A stretch of 64,000 nt of DNA. Origin: Subdoligranulum variabile. GTDB lineage: Bacteria; Bacillota; Clostridia; Oscillospirales; Ruminococcaceae. Below the pieces are notes generated by a model. That model saw only the letters and a list, made by a program, of their open reading frames with translations, made no database searches and was not told where the DNA came from. The position numbers and the translations under genes are program-made. Numbering within the stretch: position 1 is the first letter of the stretch; each line of letters starts with the position of its first letter. The DNA is taken from positions 1 to 64,000 of the forward strand of contig QAKI01000054.1 in NCBI GenBank assembly GCA_003343905.1, given 5' to 3'. Below, piece after piece: positions 31,401 through 38,868 of this stretch.

Positions 31401-34334
31401 TTACGGGTTGCGGCCCACGCCGTAGGTGGGCGCTTCCGGCAGGACAAAATATTCCGTGAAATTGCTGGTGTTATCGTTGATGTTCATGCGCACGTCCCAG
31501 AACAGGTCGCCGTAGTCGCGCAGGATGGTATAGTTGCCCTCGCCCAGGGCCTGCAAGGTCGTGGTATCGCCCACCAGCAGGACGGTGTCGCCCTCCGGCT
31601 CATAGCCGGTCAGGCTCTTTTGATAGGTGCGGGTCACCGAACCGCCGTCGATCAGGCTGCTGGCCGCGTCGGCGGTGGTGGAGACCAGCACCAGCCGGGA
31701 TGTGGCGGGCAGCGAATCCAGCAATTCCTGCCGGGTCACGTCGCCGTATTCCAGTTCGGTCACGCCGCCGGCCACGCCGGTGGCTTCCGCGTCGGCCCAG
31801 CCTTCGGGCCAGTGTTCCCGGTCGTTTTCCGCAATCTCCTCATACAGCGCGGCCAGATAGTTGGCGTAGCTGATGGTGCGGTCGGCGTCGGGGTTTTCAG
31901 CATAGATGAACAGCGTGGTGTTCAGGATGCTGGTATCGTCGGCGTCCAGCCCTTCCAGCGTGGCGGCTGCCGCAAAGTAGGCGTCCGCCCCTGCCTGCAG
32001 GGCCTCGTCGGCGCGCTCGGTGGGCGCGCTGGGGTCAGCCGCATCGGCCGCGGTATCCTTTTCCGGGTCGGCGGCATCGGGCGCCGCCGCTTCCTCCTGT
32101 TCGCCGCTGCCGTAGCTTTCCCAGGTGGCGCGGTCAGCCTGCAGCGTGTTGTCCACCACGGGTTCGGCCAGTTCCACGCGGCAGCCGCCGCCCTGGGTAA
32201 AGACCAGGTCCAGGCGGCCCACCGCCCCCAGCGCATGGCCCGCGGCCAGCACCGGGATGGAAGCGTTCTGGTTTTCGGTCGCGCCGCCGTCGATGATGGC
32301 GGTGACGCCCAGGCCGACCAGGGATTCCTGCAGGGCGCTCACATCCACACCCGGCGTGGCGATGCAGAGGATGGCGTCAGCCCCTTCGGCCTGCAGGGCT
32401 GCCACCTGTTCGCCCGCGGTCTGGATCATATCGTTGGCCAGTGGCGTTTCCTCGTTGACAAGGCCGATCTTTTCGGTCACTGTCGCGGCGTCCGCCAGCG
32501 AGAAGAAGCCGATCTTATACCCGGCACGCTCCACGATGTAGTTCATGCCGTTGGTGATGCGGTTGCGGTTCCAACTGGTGGAACGGTAGAAGATGGCCGA
32601 ACCCTCCGAATCGCGCAGGTTGGCGGCCAGGGAAGGCCCCGCGGCCATGTTGGCGTCGCTGCGCAGGCGGGCGATGCCGTAGGCCAGATCCCCGGCCCCG
32701 AAAGCCTGCAGGTCATACCCCGCGCCGGAGAAGGCGCTGAGCATATCCATGCCGCCGGTCATGCTGGCGCTGAGGGTGCCGTGCAGGCTGCCGCCCGCGT
32801 CCAGCAGGATGGAGTCCGGCGTGGACGCCTTGAGCGCCGCCACATCGGCCAGGCTGACTTCCTCATTGGCGCGGTTGCCCGCCAACTGCCCGGTGGCAAA
32901 GACGGGGACCCGGATCTCGCCTACCCGCACCAGGCAGGAAATACTCTCGGTGCCGTCGGCCAGGGTGGCGGTGATGGTGCAGGTGCCGCTGTCGGCCCGG
33001 GCGCGGACCACGCCGTTTTTGTCCACGGTGGCCACGTCCTCGTCACTGCTCTGCCAGTAGACCTTCTGGCCGCCCGCATCCTCGGCGGGCTGGTTGGTGG
33101 TCAGGGTGGCGCGGGCGTCCTTGCCGTCCAGATGCAGTTCGATCTGGCGGGTATCGTTGACCATGACGGGATCGACGGCCTTGCCCATGCCCTCCGCGAT
33201 GCCGGTGAAGGCGAAAGGCCGCATGACGAAGTCGATGTCCACGGTCTCGCTCTGCACGCCGTAATCGGTGCCGGGCGCCGTATAGGAGCACTGCCACATA
33301 TCATAGGTGCCGGTGTAGCCCAGCGAGTCCGAGAAGCGGGCGATCCAGAGGTTATCCCGCCAAGGGTCGAAAGCCGGGTCGCTGAAGCGGGCGCGCACCC
33401 AGTTCAGCGAGGCATACAGCCCCTGTTCGCCGGTATAGCCCAGTTCCGTAAGGCGGTCGAAGAACGCCTTGGTGATGGCGGCCATCTCGTCCGGGAAGAT
33501 ATCGCTGATGCTCTGGTCCTCCAGGTCATAGTATACCGGGTAGGAGAGCTGGTACGGGTTGGCGGTATAATCTTCCAGCCCTTCCTGCGGCGGGGGCACC
33601 AGCCCCAGCAGGCGGGCCACATGGTCGGCCTCGGAGCGGGCTTCCTCCTCGTTGGTGGCGTAGGAATACAGGTACACGCCGAAGGGGATGCCCAGCCGGG
33701 TACACTCATCGGCATTGCGGCGCCACTGGTCGTCGTCCTGGGCCCAGCCTTCCTCCTGGCCGTCCCACTCGCCGCCGAAGCCGCAGCGGATGATGGCGAA
33801 GTCGATCCCGGCGGCCTTGGCCTTCTCCCAATCCACTTCGCCCTGATATTTGGATACATCGATGCCCTTGAGCACCGCCGCGGGCATGGCCTGCCCGCTG
33901 GCATTGAAATAGTAGCCCAGTTCGTTCTTCTGCCAGGCGGCTGCCGGCGTGCCGAAATCAGCCTGCGCCGGGCCTGCGGGCCCGCCCGCGCACCGGGTGA
34001 GCAGCACCGACACCAGCACCACCACGAACAGGCACAGCAAACACAGCGCCAGGATCAGGCGGCTGCGGCGTCTGGCAGCACTGCGGCGGCGTTTTTTGCG
34101 GCGGCGCGGCGGCATAGCGCCCGGATGCGGCGGCGCGCCCTGGGGGCGCGGCCCATTGCCCGGACGCGGCGGTGCGCCATGGGCGCGCGGCGTGCCGCCC
34201 GCCTGCGGCGCGCCGTTCCCGGCGGCGTGCGGCGGCATGGCGCTGCCCGCCCCCGGCTGGCGCGGTGTGCCCGGCGCAGCGCCGGGGTTTTCAGCCCGCG
34301 CGGGGCTGCGGTTTATTTTGCGATCTTCAGCCAC
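31401..34334 (-). CDS. Membrane-anchored GH25 lysozyme fused to degenerate 5'-nucleotidase-like domain
   Basis: The protein is 977 residues. Residues 1-76 are cytoplasmic and rich in Pro, Gly and Ala, followed by Arg/Lys clusters (77-92). One TM lies at about 93-113 (LILALCLLCLFVVVLVSVLL). GH25 lysozyme covers about 156-375: GIDVSKYQGEVDW with Asp159, and YYDLEDQS with Asp270 and Glu272 as catalytic acids. An Ig-like (Big_2) domain spans about 395-470. The region 474-730 has the outline of UshA-type 5'-nucleotidases (ILLDAGGSLHGT, NGMNYIVERAGYKIGFFSLAD). It lacks the DxH and GNHE metal motifs: ATGQLAGN and GAGDLAYG stand there. A 240-residue tail follows. GTG 34334 has GGGGAGG nine bases upstream. 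Confidence 0.9.
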   Translation of the reverse strand: MAEDRKINRSPARAENPGAAPGTPRQPGAGSAMPPHAAGNGAPQAGGTPRAHGAPPRPGNGPRPQGAPPHPGAMPPRRRKKRRRSAARRRSRLILALCLLCLFVVVLVSVLLTRCAGGPAGPAQADFGTPAAAWQKNELGYYFNASGQAMPAAVLKGIDVSKYQGEVDWEKAKAAGIDFAIIRCGFGGEWDGQEEGWAQDDDQWRRNADECTRLGIPFGVYLYSYATNEEEARSEADHVARLLGLVPPPQEGLEDYTANPYQLSYPVYYDLEDQSISDIFPDEMAAITKAFFDRLTELGYTGEQGLYASLNWVRARFSDPAFDPWRDNLWIARFSDSLGYTGTYDMWQCSYTAPGTDYGVQSETVDIDFVMRPFAFTGIAEGMGKAVDPVMVNDTRQIELHLDGKDARATLTTNQPAEDAGGQKVYWQSSDEDVATVDKNGVVRARADSGTCTITATLADGTESISCLVRVGEIRVPVFATGQLAGNRANEEVSLADVAALKASTPDSILLDAGGSLHGTLSASMTGGMDMLSAFSGAGYDLQAFGAGDLAYGIARLRSDANMAAGPSLAANLRDSEGSAIFYRSTSWNRNRITNGMNYIVERAGYKIGFFSLADAATVTEKIGLVNEETPLANDMIQTAGEQVAALQAEGADAILCIATPGVDVSALQESLVGLGVTAIIDGGATENQNASIPVLAAGHALGAVGRLDLVFTQGGGCRVELAEPVVDNTLQADRATWESYGSGEQEEAAAPDAADPEKDTAADAADPSAPTERADEALQAGADAYFAAAATLEGLDADDTSILNTTLFIYAENPDADRTISYANYLAALYEEIAENDREHWPEGWADAEATGVAGGVTELEYGDVTRQELLDSLPATSRLVLVSTTADAASSLIDGGSVTRTYQKSLTGYEPEGDTVLLVGDTTTLQALGEGNYTILRDYGDLFWDVRMNINDNTSNFTEYFVLPEAPTYGVGRNP

Positions 34335-34460
34335 AGTGATGAACCTCCCCTTTCCCACAGCGTATGCAGGGGCCCGGAATTTCCATAAGTAAGAATATAG
34401 TAACATTTTGTCAAATAAATTACAATGCAAAACACCTGCCACAAAATGTAAAAATTCCAC

Positions 34461-34490
34461 AAAAAAATGCGTTCCCAACCGGGAACGCAT
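34461..34490 (-). terminator. Terminator of tcdA
   Basis: ATGCGTTCCC (34467-34476) pairs with GGGAACGCAT (34481-34490), with six T on the minus strand (34466-34461). The gap to the lysozyme gene is otherwise A/T-rich and holds its promoter region. Confidence 0.9.
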
Positions 34491-34497
34491 GGTTTTT

Positions 34498-35238
34498 TCA
34501 GACGCTGCGGAACACACCGGCCCGGCGCAGCAGGTCCTTGACGGCCTCGCCGCCGCACACAAGGCCGCAGGCCGCGGGCACAAAGGCGTTGCTGGCGGGC
34601 ACGGCGCGGCGGCCGGGGGCCGGGTCCTCGCCCTGTTCCGCCGCCAGGGGCGGCAGGGGCTGCTCGGTGGAAAAGACCACCTTCACCCTGCCCAGCCGCC
34701 GCTTGCGGCACTGCAGGCGGACCGCCTTGGCCAGCGGGTCCACGCTGGTCTTTTCGATATCCGCTACCCGGAAGGCCGTGGGGTCCAGCTTGTTGGCCGC
34801 GCCCATGCTGCACAGGATGGGCGTACCGGCGGCCTTACACCGCTCGATAAGCAGCACTTTGGCCGAGACCGTGTCCACACAGTCCAGCACATAGTCGAAC
34901 TGCGCCATATCCACGGTGTCCGCCGTGTCGGCGCTGTAAAACAGGCGGTTGGCATGGACGACGGTGTCGGGGTCGATGTCCGCGATGCGGGCGGCCATGG
35001 CGTCCACCTTGTACTGCCCCAGCGTGGAGCGCAAAGCCACCAGCTGGCGGTTCAGGTTGGAAGGGGCGACCGTGTCGCTGTCGAACAGGCTCAGTTCCCC
35101 CACCCCGCTGCGGGCCAGCACCTCCACCGCCTGGCCGCCCACGCCGCCGATGCCGAACACCGCCACGTGGGAGCGGCGCAGCACTTCCAGCGCCGGGGTG
35201 CCCAGCAGGGCGCGGGTACGGGTATATGGGTCTGTCAT
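34498..35238 (-). CDS. tcdA: tRNA threonylcarbamoyladenosine dehydratase TcdA
   Basis: E1-like ATP-dependent enzyme that cyclises t6A37 in tRNA to ct6A. The protein is 246 residues, the usual size. VAVFGIGGVGGQAVEVLARSG is the Rossmann nucleotide loop, and LFDSDTVAPSNLNRQLVALRS carries the Asp and Arg finger of the ThiF/E1 fold. YVLDCVDTVSAKVLLIERC and ILCSMGAANKLDPT follow. The C-terminus GEAVKDLLRRAGV is typical. It is followed by its own terminator; the upstream DUF4173 gene ends 49 bases before, so it may be the last gene of that operon. Confidence 0.93.
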   Translation of the reverse strand: MTDPYTRTRALLGTPALEVLRRSHVAVFGIGGVGGQAVEVLARSGVGELSLFDSDTVAPSNLNRQLVALRSTLGQYKVDAMAARIADIDPDTVVHANRLFYSADTADTVDMAQFDYVLDCVDTVSAKVLLIERCKAAGTPILCSMGAANKLDPTAFRVADIEKTSVDPLAKAVRLQCRKRRLGRVKVVFSTEQPLPPLAAEQGEDPAPGRRAVPASNAFVPAACGLVCGGEAVKDLLRRAGVFRSV

Positions 35239-35287
35239 GGGCGTTTCCTCCGTTTCTTTTGCTGCTATTGTACCCTGCGCCGGGCGC

Positions 35288-36835
35288 TCACGTCAAGTCG
35301 GCCCCGGTGCAGCGCCCGGTTTCATCAAACGTCAGCAGCAGCCGGGTGTGGCCGTCAACGTCCGCTTCCATGACGCCGGGGCTTTTCGTTTCCGGCTCAT
35401 ACAGGTCCTCGATCTCATCCCGGGTACGCCCCTCGAACCAGCCCGCGTTGACCAGATCCGCCGTGTAGTCCAGGAACTCGTCCCGGTCCTCTGCCCACGG
35501 CTTGAAGCCGCACTCCCACAGCACATGCATATCCAGTTCCGCGTCCTGCCCGGCGGCGTAGCGGGCGATATTCGCCCGGACGATATGCTGCTTGACGTTG
35601 ACGCAGGCCAGCAGCGTGAAGCTGACGGCCAGCACCGCCAGCCCGATGCGGGCCGCCGGGATGACCCGGAACACCCGCACCAGAAGCAGCACGGCCCAGA
35701 CGGCCAGCACGCAGAGAAACCAACCCGCCGCCACCCGGCGCGGCGTGTAGCCGTACAGCCGGATATACACCGCCAGTTTGGTCCCGGCCAGCGCCGCAAA
35801 GGCCAAACCGTATGCGCAGAACAGCGCCGCCAGCGGGCGGGGCAGCGGCTTTTTGCCCAAGAAGCGCACCGCCGCCAGCACCGCAAAGTCCAGAAGCAGG
35901 ATGCGCAGCAGTTCCCAGAAGCCGTCCACCGCGAAGTCCGACGCCTGCGGCGCGGTCAGCCCCAGCGGGGACGCCGCCAGCCATTCCGCCGCCTGCAAGG
36001 CAAAAAACAGCGTGTAGACGGCGCACAGCGCGCCCACGGCCACGTTGGCCGTCACCGCGGGCAGGCGGCGAAAGGGTTCCAGCCCCGCAAAAAAGCGGTC
36101 CGCCGGGAACACCGGGCCGCTGCGGCGCAGGCTGCCCGCCACCAGACCGAACAGCCACGCCCCCACCGGCAGCGAGAGCACGACCGTCAAGATCAGTTCC
36201 AGCGCGCCCACGCCGTCCACCCAGCCCGTCAGCCAGCGGGTCAGGCGGTGGCCCAGCGCGGCAAAGTGGGCGTCCGCCGCAGCCAGCAACTGCCATGCCA
36301 CGGCGCAGAGCGCCAGCGTGACCAGCGCCGTCAGCGCCACGGTGGCGGCCCGGCGCAGTTTCATCCGGCGGCGCAGCAGGGCGCGTCCCCCGGCCGCCAG
36401 CGTGGCCGCCCGGTTGAAAAAGCTGCCGAAGGGCAGCACCACCAGCCCGGCCAGCGCGTCGAGAAAGCACAGGCTACCCGTATAGCCCTGGGCCAGCATG
36501 CCGCAGCGGGCCAGTACATACCAGACCGCGAACAGATGCCAGGCCAGGATCTGCCAGAACGCCAGCACCGGCTGCAGGCCGAAGGCCCCTATCCCGACCG
36601 AGAGCGCCAGCCAGCAGGCGGCCCACAGCGGCGTTTCGGGCGCGGCGGCACGGCGCAGCGTCCGGGCCATCCATTCCACCCCCAGCATGAACAATACCGC
36701 AAAGACCAGCATCCCCCACCCGGTGAACCAGTGGTACAAAACGACTTCCCGCATATAAAAGTACGCCAGCAGGTAGCTGGCCAGCGCCCCCGCCAGGTAC
36801 GGGCGCAGCGGCGCAGTTTGCTTGTGTTCAGACAT
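35288..36835 (-). CDS. DUF4173-domain membrane protein
   Basis: Integral membrane protein of 515 residues with about eleven TM segments, resembling DUF4153/DUF4173 proteins. PYLAGALASYLLAYFYMREVVLYHWF is the first TM. The domain body includes GFWELLRILLLDFAVLAAVRFLG, KLAVYIRLYGYTPRRVAAGWF and LLACVNVKQHIVRANIARY. YGYTPRR and NVKQHIVRANI are the family's strongest blocks. The C-terminal 100 residues are soluble. ATG 36835 overlaps the stop of the XRE gene by eight bases, so the two are coupled. Function unknown; often linked to signalling or envelope operons. Confidence 0.85.
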   Translation of the reverse strand: MSEHKQTAPLRPYLAGALASYLLAYFYMREVVLYHWFTGWGMLVFAVLFMLGVEWMARTLRRAAAPETPLWAACWLALSVGIGAFGLQPVLAFWQILAWHLFAVWYVLARCGMLAQGYTGSLCFLDALAGLVVLPFGSFFNRAATLAAGGRALLRRRMKLRRAATVALTALVTLALCAVAWQLLAAADAHFAALGHRLTRWLTGWVDGVGALELILTVVLSLPVGAWLFGLVAGSLRRSGPVFPADRFFAGLEPFRRLPAVTANVAVGALCAVYTLFFALQAAEWLAASPLGLTAPQASDFAVDGFWELLRILLLDFAVLAAVRFLGKKPLPRPLAALFCAYGLAFAALAGTKLAVYIRLYGYTPRRVAAGWFLCVLAVWAVLLLVRVFRVIPAARIGLAVLAVSFTLLACVNVKQHIVRANIARYAAGQDAELDMHVLWECGFKPWAEDRDEFLDYTADLVNAGWFEGRTRDEIEDLYEPETKSPGVMEADVDGHTRLLLTFDETGRCTGADLT

Positions 36836-37079
36836 GGGGCACCTCCTGTTCCGTCCCGACAGTTTGCGCCGGGGCGTCGGGCACATAGGCCAGCAGGTCG
36901 GCGGGCTGGCAGTCCAGCGCCCTGCACAGGGCTTCCAGCGTGGAAAACCGTACCGCCCGCGCCTTGTTGTTTTTGAGGATGGAAAGGTTCGCCGGGGTGA
37001 TGCCGATCTCCTCGGCCAGTTCCCCCGCACCCTTGTGGCGGCGCGCCATCATCACATCCAGATTCACCACGATGGGCAT
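36828..37079 (-). CDS. XRE-family regulator of a DUF2975 operon (YozG-like)
   Basis: The protein is 83 residues. A single helix-turn-helix spans residues 5-65: NLDVMMARRHKGAGELAEEIG then ITPANLSILKNNKARAVRFSTLEALCRALDCQPADLL. This Cro/C1-type group (HTH_26) usually sits beside a DUF2975 membrane protein, as here. GGAGGTG lies just upstream. The three 21-bp repeats before the operon (37611-37673) are its likely binding sites. Confidence 0.92.
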   Translation of the reverse strand: MPIVVNLDVMMARRHKGAGELAEEIGITPANLSILKNNKARAVRFSTLEALCRALDCQPADLLAYVPDAPAQTVGTEQEVPHV

Positions 37080-37092
37080 GGGCGCACCTCCT

Positions 37093-37563
37093 TCAGATCG
37101 TATAGTCCAGTTCGTTCTTCATGCGTACCGCCTGGGCGAAGGCGTCCTTCAGCACCCGCACGATCAGGGCCATGAACCACGCCGCTGCCGTCAGGAACGC
37201 AAAGGGCAGATAGATCACGATGCCCGCGGGCAGGCAGACCAGCCCCGCCCCCACGCAGCACCAGCTGATGCGCCGCAGCGCCTGCACGGTCTGGGGCACA
37301 AAGACCTGCCCTTTTTCCAGCCGCCGCAAAAAGCGGTAGAGGTTGTACAGCATCCAGAAATCCAGCGCCGCGCACAGATACCCCAGCACCAGCAGCGCGC
37401 CTTCCACCCCGGGGCCGGTGTAGTGGAACGGGCGGGTCTGCGCCAGCCAGTGGACCAGCCACGGGCCGCCCAGCGTTGCCGCCGCGCTGCCCAGGATCGC
37501 CAGCACCACCACATACCGCGTCAGCGTGATGCTCTTTTGGTCATCCCATTGCCAAATCTTCAT
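37093..37563 (-). CDS. DUF2975-family membrane protein
   Basis: The protein is 156 residues with four hydrophobic segments: LTRYVVVLAILGSAAATLG, ALLVLGYLCAALDFWMLYNLY, ISWCCVGAGLVCLPAGIVIYLP and FLTAAAWFMALIVRVLK. It fits DUF2975, with the characteristic FLRRLEKGQVFVPQTVQALRRISWCC loop before the third TM. Such proteins form a two-gene unit with an XRE regulator. ATG 37563 has GGAGGGGG upstream; the longer open frame runs into the promoter. First gene of the operon DUF2975-XRE-DUF4173. Confidence 0.88.
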   Translation of the reverse strand: MKIWQWDDQKSITLTRYVVVLAILGSAAATLGGPWLVHWLAQTRPFHYTGPGVEGALLVLGYLCAALDFWMLYNLYRFLRRLEKGQVFVPQTVQALRRISWCCVGAGLVCLPAGIVIYLPFAFLTAAAWFMALIVRVLKDAFAQAVRMKNELDYTI

Positions 37564-37594
37564 ATCGGGAACCCCCTCCTGTTGAATTGGCAAC

Positions 37595-37623
37595 AGTATA
37601 GCACAACCCTTATCGTTTTGCAA
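37595..37623 (-). promoter_or_regulatory. Promoter of the DUF2975-XRE-DUF4173 operon
   Basis: On the minus strand TTGCAA (37623-37618), 17 bases, TATACT (37600-37595). The -35 lies inside the first of three iterated repeats. Confidence 0.85.
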
Positions 37624-37673
37624 GTATTTTTTATCGTTTTTCAATATTTTATTATCAAAAAGCAATATTCCCG
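37611..37673. repeat. Three 21-bp iterated repeats, likely operator array
   Basis: Copies begin at 37611 (TATCGTTTTGCAAGTATTTT), 37632 (TATCGTTTTTCAATATTTTA) and 37653 (TATCAAAAAGCAATATTCCC), exactly 21 bases apart. That is two helical turns, so all sites face the same side. The third copy is degenerate. The array overlaps and extends upstream of the -35. Confidence 0.75.
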
Positions 37674-37716
37674 AGACATTCATGTGAAAGAGCAAACAAG
37701 AATATCGCCTATGTCG

Positions 37717-38868
37717 TCATACGCCCAAGGCTCGCTTTGTTGTCACAATCACCTTATCTTTGTATTTCACAGCATCCGCAATCGTAAGCTTTTCGAGTGC
37801 TCGAATATAACGCTCCATGTAATCGAAGTCGATGTTACCAGCAGAGGTAACAGGAAGCTTAATTTCAAGACTCTTTAGTTTGTTCCATGTTGCCATGTTG
37901 TCATAAGAAAACAACCCTGGCAATTTGGAAAGCATCCCAACGATATATAATCCGACGAGCCGGTTTTTGATAACGTCACCCGAAAGTGAAAAAACATGGT
38001 TGTGCGTTGCCAACTTATAATTAAAATCGCGGTAATACGCATTACCCCAGAAATCTACCGTAATAGTATTTGCGGGAAACACCTTTGCCGGTTTATCGGT
38101 CTTTCCTTTTATACCGCAATTTTCCACACCACTGTTAATAAAAAACTGTCCTTTCCCATTGATATCTTTCTGCTGCAAATCCACGTCACCCGTAAAAGAT
38201 GTAAACAACGCCCCCAATGTGAACTTCTTAAACCTTACCTGCCCATCCCCGCAATCAGCTTCCGAAGCACCTGCTTCGTCGGACGCGGATTTTGGAAAAA
38301 GGGAAAGTATTTTCTTGTCTTCATCGGTCAGCTCATAGTCATCAAGATCAGCGGCCACAAGATACGCATCAAGCTCGGCGATGCGCTCCTGCTCAAGCTC
38401 GGCAATGCGCTTCTGCATGCACCCAAAATCAATGTCTTCGACGGTGTATACGTAGTTGGGATCATCCGATTCGATTATTGGCAGTTCAAACTTAGCCGTC
38501 TTTGCGACAGACCAGTGCCGGGCATATCCGAGATTGGGAATCGCTTTCTTCCAACAGATCGTGATATATAACAACACTTCATCAGACATGTCAATCAAAG
38601 GCACAAGCACTTTAACATTGTCCATAACGCAAAAATCCTCATGCACGATATTCATCGTCCGCGTATGATCACCAAATATCAGATAAACCGGTGTGTCTTC
38701 CGTGATTTGAAACAGAGGCTCCCTATCCACAAGTCCAACACGACCGTTATTTCTCGTATCCGAAGAATAAGCGGGCGTTTTACCATCAGAAACAAAATCA
38801 AGTTTGGACACCTTGAAAGATTGAGGCAGTACCTTAAACAAATCCGAATAAATAAACTCCTTATTCAT
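37717..38868 (-). CDS. Type IIB/IIG restriction specificity (S) subunit
   Basis: The protein is 383 residues, close to the B subunit of BcgI-type systems. It has two target-recognition-like halves joined by a central coiled coil (RIAELEQERIAELDAYLVAADLDDYELTDEDKK) and a second helix at the C-terminus (YMERYIRALEKLTIADAVKYKDK). PNLGYARHWSVAKTAKFELP and LGALFTSFTGDVDLQQKDINGKG are TRD starts as in HsdS. The start ATG overlaps the stop of the methylase gene by eight bases. Base composition is much lower in GC than the flanks, indicating transfer. Confidence 0.88.
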   Translation of the reverse strand: MNKEFIYSDLFKVLPQSFKVSKLDFVSDGKTPAYSSDTRNNGRVGLVDREPLFQITEDTPVYLIFGDHTRTMNIVHEDFCVMDNVKVLVPLIDMSDEVLLYITICWKKAIPNLGYARHWSVAKTAKFELPIIESDDPNYVYTVEDIDFGCMQKRIAELEQERIAELDAYLVAADLDDYELTDEDKKILSLFPKSASDEAGASEADCGDGQVRFKKFTLGALFTSFTGDVDLQQKDINGKGQFFINSGVENCGIKGKTDKPAKVFPANTITVDFWGNAYYRDFNYKLATHNHVFSLSGDVIKNRLVGLYIVGMLSKLPGLFSYDNMATWNKLKSLEIKLPVTSAGNIDFDYMERYIRALEKLTIADAVKYKDKVIVTTKRALGV

